Notes under the pieces: generated by a model
Databases searched by the model: none
Told to the model about the DNA's origin: nothing
The model's input: the letters and a program-made list of their open reading frames with translations, nothing else
Position numbers and translations under genes: made by a program
Virus record (IMG/VR): IMGVR_UViG_3300010412_000097
Coordinates: 1 to 21,049 of that record
Strand: one strand, 5' to 3'
DNA from: a virus
Length of the DNA stretch: 21,049 bases
Part shown: piece by piece, positions 10,601 to 17,220 of the stretch
Layout: each line of letters starts with the position of its first letter
How positions within the stretch are numbered: position 1 is the first letter of the stretch

Positions 10601-11743
10601 CGACCCATTTGGTAAATTAAATGGCCCTTCAGCTGTATTTATTACCTGAGGTCTAGGCACTGGATAATTTGATAGTTGTAAAAATTCTTCTTGGCCTGTT
10701 GCATTAGTTAATAGCTTATCCACAGACTGACCTGCGAATGAAGGTTGAAAACCGCTACCATCGTCTATATACAAGATAGACGGATCGCCAACTTTTACAG
10801 GCTCCGTCATTATTGCAGATGCAACTTGCTTACTGTCATCTGGGTCAGATACCCCAATAACTGATGCTAATATACTTGGTGCCGTACCTCGTGCAAGTGT
10901 GATTGAATACGACTTAATTCTATTGCGCAACTGAACATCAGTCTCAATATCTTGTCCGTTTGAGAATGCGGTTGTGTTTGTTACAGTTGCACCTGAAAAT
11001 GGTGCGACGTCGAACTGCGTAATAGAATTTATTCCGGCATTGCCCTGTGAACCTGGCACCAACGCTATAACTTCAATCCCTGTGACTATGTCTTCACCTG
11101 CCGGTATTACTGCCGATCTCAATGTTACATATTGAATTTCTGGATTTTGGTTATTGGCCGGAATCTTCACTATAGTTCCGGCATTTATCAACCTATCTGG
11201 TTCGCCTTGTGAGTCTATGACCACATCTGAAATTAAGTGATCTTTTTGAAGGGATGAACCTAATATAATTTCTGAATAAGTTGGATACACATTTATTGAA
11301 GTGTAAGGAATTGGACCTTCAAAATTATCAGTACCTCTACCGATATAGAGCGATCCACTTGAAGCCCAACCAGTAGTATTATTTACGTAAATCTTACTCT
11401 GTCCAGATATTGGAGCTGGCTTGATTACGTACAGACCGGTACTTCTTTTCGTTATATTAGTATTAGATATGTCAACTAATCCAGATGCTTTAATCGCAGG
11501 GCGTCTAGTAAGACCATAGTCTGCTGCCCTAGCGTCCAAATCATTGTTCTTGATGGCATCTATATTAAGCAACTCTAGCACATTCAATATTGCGGCATTG
11601 TTTTCATAGTCATTAGATGCAGCTGCCTCTAACAACGTCAACAATACTGAACCAGTATAGATGTCATTTAGTGGTGTTTCGGCAATGATCTTTCGGACCA
11701 TGTCGCCCAATAATTGATTCGGACTCTTGATTTCTATAGCCAT
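4622..11743 (-). CDS. Giant baseplate wedge protein, gp6/gpJ-like (Baseplate_J family), 2,373 aa
   Basis: This is the probable gp6-type wedge protein, which dimerises to form the ring transmitting the contraction signal. Residues 1-~110 match the family entry region (llEaaA, LDARAADYGLTRRPAIKASG). Residues ~255-300 carry the hallmark NGQDIETDVQLRNRI, followed by ARGT at 284-287. The C-terminus (~2268-2373) has the usual beta segment, then VINYIDTLGVGEDVILSEI and IMQIKGVGAV. Between the two cores lie ~1,900 extra residues; T4 gp6 is ~660 residues and P2 gpJ ~300. The insertion contains IN-like modules (~394-440, 536-595, 788-846, 1603-1660), GD...N-x-G modules (~708, 1180, 1772, 1963, 2125), a tandem duplication (1258-1458) and an HLL-type module (~1865-1910). 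No enzymatic motif is evident. The start has only a weak Shine-Dalgarno (TAGG close to ATG), behind a hairpin. Family call is strong; function of the insertion is unknown. Confidence 0.88.
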   Translation of the reverse strand: MAIEIKSPNQLLGDMVRKIIAETPLNDIYTGSVLLTLLEAAASNDYENNAAILNVLELLNIDAIKNNDLDARAADYGLTRRPAIKASGLVDISNTNITKRSTGLYVIKPAPISGQSKIYVNNTTGWASSGSLYIGRGTDNFEGPIPYTSINVYPTYSEIILGSSLQKDHLISDVVIDSQGEPDRLINAGTIVKIPANNQNPEIQYVTLRSAVIPAGEDIVTGIEVIALVPGSQGNAGINSITQFDVAPFSGATVTNTTAFSNGQDIETDVQLRNRIKSYSITLARGTAPSILASVIGVSDPDDSKQVASAIMTEPVKVGDPSILYIDDGSGFQPSFAGQSVDKLLTNATGQEEFLQLSNYPVPRPQVINTAEGPFNLPNGSFLRVIVDGQEETIYFGSSQFLNISAATVSEVIIAINDQSTLFKARFANSSNNILIYPVASDVERIQVAQLRDSDDSALYANSTIKFPTDEFSYISLYQNSTRLREKSRAAELTTAPYAQWNTIEVIPADDIVIEVDGTPSQARSFPLSDFTGVSSFASLSLQDWVDAFNRKFAGLTAEATPSETMVIRSNRIGTESSIVISGGSLVAKWFPNLPKTSYGQSAQFELNRQTGNLRILTEIAPGDTITAGVEDAKGFAISSSTTSGTYNVSTDSSGRPAEIVIVTDSSFCNKKSLSLPVGSAITISAPTASTMRILGASLNAFSSVLPGDFVYIAYRSTWLNINNTGLFKVKAKGSHTTAGVDTFIEVDNIGVVSEPAVPGSLVMIDSLDIKAFETDGLPQIWRGTYVSNPPAETISNIVDSLNSRLINVKASIYKSNSIKLTSTTESGGSIALPICIGNAAVLFTETTQAQYGNPPHIASRTSDRTLVSMFKRTSPVSANVFLNRHTYTDVKGSLTSDTVPNIAPYSELIESTGILTSNNVSYDDYVSFTSGNNRGQIKTVKAKIPTDQVGTQEGSARTELDHVIGDEIELQRPMSISSDDSIVVVMDNDASTKTIDIAMSRNARVNSGSGVGSFLPTTTEFSAFDDDNEPGIDFSNVNVWGTSINKTDFSDYSIWMRARNWYSTGGVSGVDGKMLVRSAQFGPNGEKLRFSLEYPNSPDQDPSTTLSNSPSWNQYSYFFGSGAARALALSPLIPGPGTVISVQGPYPDDTTNFPNGLASSGDYYDYTFSSGSLATVQIGDVLSILSTSGVSASNSGQFRIWNKSTLTIRVLNPNASVTAPGTPETALVTTIADIVGSPTVYTINTVADIAGSLHQMYFIIYDTQGSVAVWYDIDNVGAAAPPHGANRAIKVATVATGDTADDVANKTAQAIALDNAFSVAAILNQITVTNLINGALASASAGTSGFSVSTLTGVANNSIDGKYFLLNDQDGSVAVWYDVDDNGTAEPFHGADRSIKVAGVTSGMSAINVASATVQAINFDASFSASNVLGTSNIITIVAANNGNLVNAAAGTSGFSVTITDGTLGTAETITDINGVQIYPLTGTDVATIATTVNAESIVEITPIGNDALTISKSTREDVYTYSGDSSALAFGHNPGLSSLNSYISLYDGVNWIKSFQNSNPNFTLKTSLTLNNVAPSVYQMDSAPNYNSADLGERLKLIPVTVKNIYHHLTQKALSQLPIVANISISSDRKNIQITSKNLGSSGAIEVIGGNANKAQAYIYGESEVSSDTGGSTILTKVPAYPDTFNVGDIVKLQNDKGVKRLSRLDANDSIDVQASTGVAKYLFNNKLTNITSTTSFTITDVSGSYGRPAGFVWRWTHDGSATLANIAAGDQLLVSGTDSAWAQGNKLSATGDDVVSGFPIVYVNDSADYIDVINPRGKAMGSQAVGLNMTINVCPSPSIKWNLAHAANIEIDSIILSSGTVTVNTVKPHLLNTGDMVDVMDSNNLPDATYGPVTSISSTQFTFSYVGTNFSEVNVGAAMIKSGLTPTRYRVEKLGLNGLTRIKRQSGESPRFTDCGVAVDDYVVISGSTFAANNSGLYRVLAIDNDSMIVENDTATNETNTVKKFNNKDLQATWSANTNVVTGIAGTFKYVTVGSWVKKPEDPDSAYRQVIAMSPAAPALATTITLGSSYNGSSAIAPGVSYDMYNDYNEGVILQSVDDITVYEGDSTLAGDTLSVQNIVNPSWFSTSNIGTFDIIGVGTDAVGLKPYIKVSNNSALSQTNRLMSVSVDGLYVTESIVNRFYSMRQITNVCLDDLNPERRAIYMTPDNRSYKFSESNTTSIMHMGKLGYSVDVTSGIDGYLYYTGLLRRVQRIVDGFEPDSDTYPGRRAIGGAIEILPPLNKRINISIDITTDDGVNLGDISNNIKSVVINYIDTLGVGEDVILSEIIASIMQIKGVGAVTFTYPTPNTERITIADNEKATITPEDIGIA
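7370..7972 (-). repeat. Tandem duplication (106-residue period) inside the gp6-like gene
   Basis: Two consecutive copies of one module occupy residues 1258-1363 and 1364-1458. Both contain GSVAVWYD (1266-1273 and 1372-1379), then HGA-(N/D)-R-x-IKVA, an Ala-rich helix-like stretch, and end in AGTSGFSV. Just over half of the residues in the front part of the two copies are identical. The DNA over GSVAVWYD is also close, which is consistent with duplication inside this gene. Modules of this general type occur in phage tail and exported bacterial beta-rich proteins; a binding or spacer role is inference. Confidence 0.85.
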
Positions 11744-11750
11744 GCCTATA

Positions 11751-11772
11751 TTTTACTATGTAGATAGTAAAA
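11751..11772 (-). other. Perfect 9-bp inverted repeat (hairpin) just before the gp6-like start
   Basis: Directly after the TAG of the gp25-fusion gene, the minus strand reads TTTTACTAT, a 4-base loop CTAC, then ATAGTAAAA, a perfect 9-bp stem. Only one pair is G:C, so the stem is weak. It fills nearly all of the 29-base gap and ends seven bases before the ATG. No T-run follows, so it is not a standard intrinsic terminator. It could tune translation of the giant wedge gene or mark an RNase cut, but chance is possible. Confidence 0.5.
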
Positions 11773-13374
11773 CTATTGATTATTCACTGTAAAACTAATA
11801 GGGACTACAGTGCTTCCACCGGCCATTCTCACTGTCATTGTAATAGTTATAGCTGAAGCAGCATTAACACCACTGTTCGCATCAATATAATCAACATTGA
11901 TGCTCTCTATTCGATCAAAGCGATCATCTGCTGCTATTTGACCTGTCAATGAATCAACTATGAGACCGCGCACTTGATTAATATTGCTATTACTTGAGCC
12001 TAATACATTAACAAGTCCGAACTCAGGATGGGCCCTAAGTGAGCCTAATTCTGTGACCACTTTTAACTTTAAAGCCTGAATTGCATTGTCTATGCCATAA
12101 CTTAACTTAAGATCACCGTTAGTTCCAAAAGATATATCGCCATCTTCTGCTATATCGAGATCGACCTTCATCTTTTGCTCATCTATTGGCTTTTTTGCCA
12201 AAAACCACGGCATCTCTTCATTTCTAAGATCATCTAACGGTTGAGATGACGGTATAAGTATGTAAAATGAACTATTTATTGTATTTGGCTTATAGACTCG
12301 CACATAGGCACCTTCGCTAACTTTATAATCAGATAGATTATCGTCACCATCCAACTCCAATATTATCTCACCGGATACTGGTATCTGTCTTATATTAATG
12401 ACAGTTCTCTGATTTGCGATGACTTGAGTATTAGATTGTAGGAAGACTGGTTGATTAATATAGAATTTATCTATATTCAACTCACCATTTATGTCTTTTT
12501 CAGCTATATTTATCTGATTACCTTTTCCGTTAGAAAGCAGAGATATTTGCTCCCCCACTTCATCTATGTATGGAGGTTTTAGTCCGTTTGCAATGGCTAT
12601 GTCTATCCACTTATCTCCGCTACCAAGATATCTATACGCCAGTGACTGTAAAGATTCGCCATAATTTAATTTGACTAAATTACCAGAACGATACTGAGCT
12701 ATATCTATCTCTGGATTATTAGCATTTGCTCTCGCAAGTGCAAATGGATCTAGCGATAGATCAACAGAAAATAAGTTGGCCAATATAAAATCTACAGACT
12801 TTATTGCGTTCTGTATGGCTAATATTTTATTTACGTCAACTATAGTTGCATCTATCTGCTGAGCTATCGCACTTCTTCCTACTGCCTTGTCATAGTCAAC
12901 ATCATTTAGACCTATTACATCTACCTGTCTGTCTCTATAGTCTATCAAATTTTTCTTAATATCGAGAAAGTCATTCTTTGAAAATGCCTGCACTCTTGCG
13001 AGCTCTGCCTGTATTATGCGCTCTTCTTCGTTATTTGTATTGATTGAATTTATGGCAATTATGTCAAACAATCCGTTAAATCTATCCACTATCTTAGAGT
13101 CAGATAGTGGATTTATTTTCTTAGGTGAATTTCGCTGTGACTCTATGAACGAACTAAAATCAAGTATCTGTTGGTTTATAAAGTCAGGGTTATCTGTGTT
13201 GTCAAGATTGCTTATCAAGTCAGGCTTTATAAATTCCCACTCACTCTTCAGATATTCCCATCTAAGTGGTATCAAAGATGGAACATCCCCAAGCATAAGT
13301 TCATCTCCGGCCTGTACTTTAAACCAGAGACTAAGATCAGACATGCTTTTACTTGCAGCTTTTAATGTTGCCAT
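11773..13374 (-). CDS. Baseplate wedge fusion: LysM/gp53-like N-terminal part plus gp25-like C-terminal domain
   Basis: This 533-residue protein joins two baseplate parts usually encoded separately. Residues ~225-280 form a LysM-like/gp53-like segment: KLNYGESLQSLAYRYLG, then KWIDIAIANGLKPPYI, then a closing beta strand. Residues ~400-533 look like the gp25/GPW domain, with AIQALKLKVVTELGSLRAHPEFG and a final strand set ITITMTVRMAGG. Many gp25 proteins carry an EPR motif; the aligned position here reads FDRI, so the motif is degenerate. Residues 1-~220 are mainly helical and unassigned, and ~285-395 is a beta-rich linker. In T4-type baseplates gp25 and gp53 join gp6 in the inner wedge, and the gp6-like gene follows directly. 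Only three bases separate its ATG from the upstream stop (TAG-AGC-ATG), so translation is probably coupled. The domain calls are pattern-based. Confidence 0.78.
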   Translation of the reverse strand: MATLKAASKSMSDLSLWFKVQAGDELMLGDVPSLIPLRWEYLKSEWEFIKPDLISNLDNTDNPDFINQQILDFSSFIESQRNSPKKINPLSDSKIVDRFNGLFDIIAINSINTNNEEERIIQAELARVQAFSKNDFLDIKKNLIDYRDRQVDVIGLNDVDYDKAVGRSAIAQQIDATIVDVNKILAIQNAIKSVDFILANLFSVDLSLDPFALARANANNPEIDIAQYRSGNLVKLNYGESLQSLAYRYLGSGDKWIDIAIANGLKPPYIDEVGEQISLLSNGKGNQINIAEKDINGELNIDKFYINQPVFLQSNTQVIANQRTVINIRQIPVSGEIILELDGDDNLSDYKVSEGAYVRVYKPNTINSSFYILIPSSQPLDDLRNEEMPWFLAKKPIDEQKMKVDLDIAEDGDISFGTNGDLKLSYGIDNAIQALKLKVVTELGSLRAHPEFGLVNVLGSSNSNINQVRGLIVDSLTGQIAADDRFDRIESINVDYIDANSGVNAASAITITMTVRMAGGSTVVPISFTVNNQ

Positions 13375-13377
13375 GCT

Positions 13378-14367
13378 CTATCTACCAAAAATATCTATTG
13401 CGCCAAGTGTACTCTTCAATAAAGATTTTCCATTCTTGGCAAATTTTTGAAATTTACTAAAAGCAGAGGAACCCTCTACGCCATTTAGCTGTAAATCACT
13501 TTGTCTTTGTTTTAATAAAATACCTGAGTCTATTTTGTCGGCCACTGATCTAAGATTATATCCACGCAGTTGTATGCTGTAATAATACAGCATCGGGTTA
13601 TCAGCTGATCGTCTAAGCGTGAAACTTCTAACTGCAACATCGTAACTATTACCGTCTTTATAATTAAAGAATGTCAGTGGATGTCTCGTTCTTTCTGTAG
13701 TATTTGTGCTACCATCTGTCGTAATACCAGATACATCATCTTTGTATTTCTTTAGAAAGCGATATAAATTATGAAATGCAACATAGCCGCTATTTGCATC
13801 AAGAAAACCTTTTTCACGTTTAGTGGAAGAGTCGCTCACGAGATCTACAGCTTTATTTGCAGCCTTGGCTATTGCTCCCAAAGTCTTTGAAAAGAAGCCG
13901 CCCGCTACACCAGCTATTCCTCTAGATATAGGAGTTGAGATCCTTCCAGGTCTTACGGCGCTACCATAGGCTTGAGACGGTGACCCAAAATACGGGTCTA
14001 CAAATTTTGGAGCCATTCCGGTTGTGCCCTCGATAGATATATCGTAATACCTTATCTCAGAGTGTTCCTCAACAGTTCCATATAGAGTTGGAACTATATT
14101 GGTTGCAAAATTAGTATTAATAGTTAAATTACTTGGGCTTATAGGTAGAAACATCGTTACTGATGTCCCATTCCTATCTATGAAGGTGAAACCGTATGGT
14201 TTAGCTAAATACCAGTTTGAGTAATCCCCATTAGGATCCAGTGAGTACACACTATTCATCTCAAACTGTTGAATAGTAGTCTGAACCTGCGTTCTAGGCT
14301 TCTTAGGAGACAGGGTGTCTTTAATCAGACCTTCCAATGATTTTTTAGCATTATCAAAAATACTCAT
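13378..14367 (-). CDS. Probable tube/baseplate junction or hub-associated protein (XkdP/Afp7-like N-terminal type)
   Basis: The 329-residue product has a central segment around residues 70-125 (FLPISPSNLTINTNFA, TLYGTVEEHSE, YYDISIEGTTG) that resembles the first domain of XkdP/Afp7-type LysM proteins, which join tail tube to baseplate. That family typically has a LysM domain at its C-terminus; none is visible here, but one is present in the next gene. The middle (~155-185) is basic and Ala-rich, and residues ~225-275 (HPLTFFNYKDG, YYYSIQLRGYNLR) form a second beta-rich part. The gene lies between spike and gp25-like genes, where a baseplate protein is expected. The Shine-Dalgarno is poor: the sequence before the ATG is mostly A and T. 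A structural role is likely; the family link is tentative. Confidence 0.62.
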   Translation of the reverse strand: MSIFDNAKKSLEGLIKDTLSPKKPRTQVQTTIQQFEMNSVYSLDPNGDYSNWYLAKPYGFTFIDRNGTSVTMFLPISPSNLTINTNFATNIVPTLYGTVEEHSEIRYYDISIEGTTGMAPKFVDPYFGSPSQAYGSAVRPGRISTPISRGIAGVAGGFFSKTLGAIAKAANKAVDLVSDSSTKREKGFLDANSGYVAFHNLYRFLKKYKDDVSGITTDGSTNTTERTRHPLTFFNYKDGNSYDVAVRSFTLRRSADNPMLYYYSIQLRGYNLRSVADKIDSGILLKQRQSDLQLNGVEGSSAFSKFQKFAKNGKSLLKSTLGAIDIFGR

Positions 14368-14374
14368 ATTGTAT

Positions 14375-14380
14375 ATTATA
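14375..14380 (-). promoter_or_regulatory. TATAAT hexamer in the gap after the spike gene (weak candidate)
   Basis: The 29-base gap between spike stop and next start contains TATAAT on the minus strand, but it ends only seven bases before the ATG. A transcript started from it would be nearly leaderless. The surrounding bases are almost all A and T, so this is the weakest of the three TATAAT gap matches. Confidence 0.12.
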
Positions 14381-14396
14381 TCTCATATCGACTCAG

Positions 14397-15404
14397 TTAA
14401 AGAGAGCCAGTAATTTCCTTGATCTTCTGCTGCACAGCTTTTACTCCAGACCACTCAGGTGTTGCCATGAGCGGTGTACATGGTCCAACTGGAGATATTG
14501 GCTTAACCTTACCTAACTCATCTAGCATCTTTGAAAGTTGATCTAAAAGCTCAACACCATTTTTACCTATAGCAATCTTATCACTTTTAATTTTAACAGA
14601 CTCTTTAGAGTCAACTGAGTACTTCTTTGTCTTAATGGACATCGAGTTTTCTGTAACTATATCGATAATCTTACTCTTGACATTCATTTGTTCTTTTGAC
14701 TTAGTTAAGACTATTGAAATGTTTCCAGAATTAATGGCGATGGTACCATTAGCCTTATCAATTCTAATATTTTGAAGGTCTTTTTCGGCCTTGTCGTTAA
14801 TCTCAATAGATCCTGTCTTATCCAGTTTTATAAAAGATCCGCCTATCTTTTTATCATATTTAGGTGGCTCTATCTTTTTAGATGGCTTATCTTTAAGTTT
14901 AGCAATATTGGTAGGTATCGCCTTAAAAGTAAGAGTGTATTCACCTTGATCATTTATTACAGTCTCTATACCATTAAATTCACTTTGATAATAAGGTCCC
15001 TTATCAACAGGTATTGTAGATTTTCTTGCTGGATGTGTGATACCACCCAGAATTATACCTTCGCGGCTTTGCCCATTTAATGCAACAACAAGTACAGCAT
15101 CCCCTGCCTTGGCAGTAAAATCTAATACTGGATCAGGTTTGTCATCGAACTTATAACCAGAAGTAACTACATCTTGATAGTTATAGACCCCACCAAACTG
15201 TCTAACCATTCTACAGTTCATTTCTATAGCGTCATTTCTATCACGCACCTCAACCAGGTATCTAATATCACCGGTGGACACATCTCTACGTGCATCCTTC
15301 ACTACGCCTATTCTGACATACGGATCTTTTTTATGAATAGCGGCGTGCTGCTCGCTGTCATACCAGATAGAACTATCTTTAATTATGTCAAATGGATCTG
15401 CCAC
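14397..15404 (-). CDS. Baseplate central spike protein (gp5/gpV-like: OB fold plus beta-helix), no lysozyme domain
   Basis: This 335-residue protein is the probable membrane-puncturing spike under the hub. Residues ~28-125 form an OB-fold-like region (PYVRIGVVKDARRD, YLVEVRD, MVRQFGGVYNYQD, AGDAVLVVALNG, GIILGGI) as in gp5/gpV N-termini. Residues ~185-275 are short alternating strands rich in Ile, Val, Lys and Ser (IEIND, IRID, GTIAINSGNISIVL, SIKTKKYSVDSK), typical of a spike beta-helix. The C-terminal ~60 residues are a helix-like segment, GPCTPLMATPEW and a second helix. T4 gp5 (575 aa) has a lysozyme domain between these parts; it is absent here, as is an HxH iron-binding tip. The start codon is GTG at 15404-15402, sharing one base with the upstream TAG, with GAGGTAG just ahead, so translation is probably coupled. 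Confidence 0.83.
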   Translation of the reverse strand: MADPFDIIKDSSIWYDSEQHAAIHKKDPYVRIGVVKDARRDVSTGDIRYLVEVRDRNDAIEMNCRMVRQFGGVYNYQDVVTSGYKFDDKPDPVLDFTAKAGDAVLVVALNGQSREGIILGGITHPARKSTIPVDKGPYYQSEFNGIETVINDQGEYTLTFKAIPTNIAKLKDKPSKKIEPPKYDKKIGGSFIKLDKTGSIEINDKAEKDLQNIRIDKANGTIAINSGNISIVLTKSKEQMNVKSKIIDIVTENSMSIKTKKYSVDSKESVKIKSDKIAIGKNGVELLDQLSKMLDELGKVKPISPVGPCTPLMATPEWSGVKAVQQKIKEITGSL

Positions 15405-17188
15405 TACCTACCTCTAACTGGTTTATCTGGATCTAGTTCGCCAGAAGTTGTTATAGTGTTTGCAGTATTTCTATCTTCTGATTTGCTTGACTTATCTGTA
15501 ACAGTATATTTATCAACTGCGGCGTCGCCAATGCTCACATTATCTTTATTAGTAATAATGCCTCTGACAAACTGTATCGTTGTCCGATACTGTCTTGCGC
15601 CATCTTCACCAACAGTGAAACTATGACTTATATTTTCTACATGCGCAATCATATATGTCTCATTGTTGCCCGACATAGATCGATTCATATTAGGAGTGGG
15701 ATTGATGAGTCTGGCATCTATTTTTACATTGTCGCCTACAGCTATATAGTCATTTATACCTGTTAACACAATTGTTCCATTTAAGAGTCTATGGGTATCA
15801 AAAAACCATTCTCGCAATAGATAGCACCATGAAGATAATACATTCATGTCCACTGATATGGATTTTCCACCAGAGCCGGGAAACTGTTTAGTGTTAACTA
15901 TATATGGCCTAAAGCCCTCTCTATCAAGAGCTATTAAATCCACTAGCTGAGTCTTTTGCTTGGTCCAATTTGCGATTATGTCGAAATCTTGAAAGTTTGG
16001 CTTTATCTCTATGAAGTTATACTTATCTCTCCAATTGGTGCCAGCGTTTATAGATAGCACGGTTATATCTTCTAATCTATGAGTTCGTATATTCTGAAAA
16101 AAAGATTTTATACCGATAGTCTTTGACTCACCACCAGAATATCCTTTGTAACTAAAAGGCTTAATGCGATTATATAGAGCTAATGCTAAAGACTCATTGT
16201 CTCCATCTAACCACCTCATTTCGCAAAACATTTCATTTAGAGCGGGATTGCTGTTGTCAAGCATTATCTGCCAGAAACTATTTGTTCCTTGTAATGAAAA
16301 TGGATCTATGTATCCATAAGCTTCGTTTGAAGGAACATAACTGTCCTTATCCTTAAGGTATCCAGTAATTAAGCTTATCATGTCGCTTAATTGTCGCTTC
16401 TTTTCGCTTTTAGCAGTAGTAACTACATTAGTATATATCTTCTTCTTCTTGTCGTAAGTTTGAGTTGTTTTTTTAAAATCAAAGTAGTCTATCATTTTTT
16501 GTGGGACACTTAGGCTGTAGACTCTTGCACCGCCTAATCTATTTATCTCTTGTGCAGCTTTTTCAAAGCCTGGTACAGATTTTCCAAATATATTTAACAA
16601 CGACCTTAAATTATCCTTAACTAAAAAAGATTGCGGCGTGTTACCTTTACCAAATAGCATGTTGCGTAGTGCCACAGCTGCACCGTTACCTTGGCTTTTT
16701 GGGTCACTTGGACTAGCAAGAAGATTATCTATATATATGGTGCTATTTAATACATGTCCCCAATCTACGCCTGTTACGTAATACAGAGTTCTACGAGACC
16801 CATCAGCTTGAGATTCAGTCTGCACTCTAACGGACTCAATCTTACCGATCATCTTAACTTTTTTTCTATTTGCTTTGTCTAGATCATCTTTTGTTATGGG
16901 CTCATTTGACATGAGTATGGCGCACCAACTACCTGGTGTTATAGCTGCAACCCAATTTTTATACGGTGCAAGAACTAGACTAAAAGTTCCTTCTGGTTGA
17001 CTTTTAGACTTGCTTGTCTGTATAGATACGCACGAAACGGTACTTATTATAACTTCTTCTACTAAATCTAAGTCCTGCTTATTTGTACCTGAAGATGTTG
17101 GTCCACCTTTAGGTTGATCAACTCTATCTTTATAGTTCCACACTATTACGGCAGCGTGTGGGGTTTTTACTGTGTGATTTTTGAACAT
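15404..17188 (-). CDS. Baseplate hub protein (gp27/gpD-like)
   Basis: The 594-residue product is the probable trimeric hub that joins the spike to the tail tube. The N-terminal half has the hub pattern: EEVIISTVSCVSIQTSKSK, then GTFSLVLAP, then TPGSWCAILMSN, and KMIGKIESVRVQT leading to a Gly-rich YYVTGVDWG. Near the C-terminus are WFFDTHRLLNGTIVLTG, YIAVGDNVKID, MIAHVENISHSF and TTIQFVRG, matching the closing beta domains of gp27/gpD-type proteins. The Lys-rich middle (~240-275) and a helical region near 165-225 are extra compared with T4 gp27 (391 aa). The gene follows the tape measure gene and overlaps the spike gene by one base, the standard hub-spike order. The start ATG has GGAGAG about eight bases upstream. 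No enzymatic motif is seen. Confidence 0.82.
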   Translation of the reverse strand: MFKNHTVKTPHAAVIVWNYKDRVDQPKGGPTSSGTNKQDLDLVEEVIISTVSCVSIQTSKSKSQPEGTFSLVLAPYKNWVAAITPGSWCAILMSNEPITKDDLDKANRKKVKMIGKIESVRVQTESQADGSRRTLYYVTGVDWGHVLNSTIYIDNLLASPSDPKSQGNGAAVALRNMLFGKGNTPQSFLVKDNLRSLLNIFGKSVPGFEKAAQEINRLGGARVYSLSVPQKMIDYFDFKKTTQTYDKKKKIYTNVVTTAKSEKKRQLSDMISLITGYLKDKDSYVPSNEAYGYIDPFSLQGTNSFWQIMLDNSNPALNEMFCEMRWLDGDNESLALALYNRIKPFSYKGYSGGESKTIGIKSFFQNIRTHRLEDITVLSINAGTNWRDKYNFIEIKPNFQDFDIIANWTKQKTQLVDLIALDREGFRPYIVNTKQFPGSGGKSISVDMNVLSSWCYLLREWFFDTHRLLNGTIVLTGINDYIAVGDNVKIDARLINPTPNMNRSMSGNNETYMIAHVENISHSFTVGEDGARQYRTTIQFVRGIITNKDNVSIGDAAVDKYTVTDKSSKSEDRNTANTITTSGELDPDKPVRGR

Positions 17189-17220
17189 ATAAAGAGCTCT
17201 CCGTAATTATTGTACAATTA

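Noticed and set aside
13016-13450. Plus-strand open frame of 144 codons
   Set aside because: It lies opposite the gp25-fusion gene and the end of the junction gene, both of which have clear family features; no ribosome-binding site or recognisable protein pattern.
15174-15626. Plus-strand open frame of 150 codons
   Set aside because: Antisense to the spike start and hub end. Hydrophobic composition is what the complement of this coding sequence gives; no supporting context.
17209-17218. Ten-base palindrome ATTGTACAAT in the gap before the hub gene
   Set aside because: Short, AT-rich and without a following T-run; not enough for a terminator or operator call.
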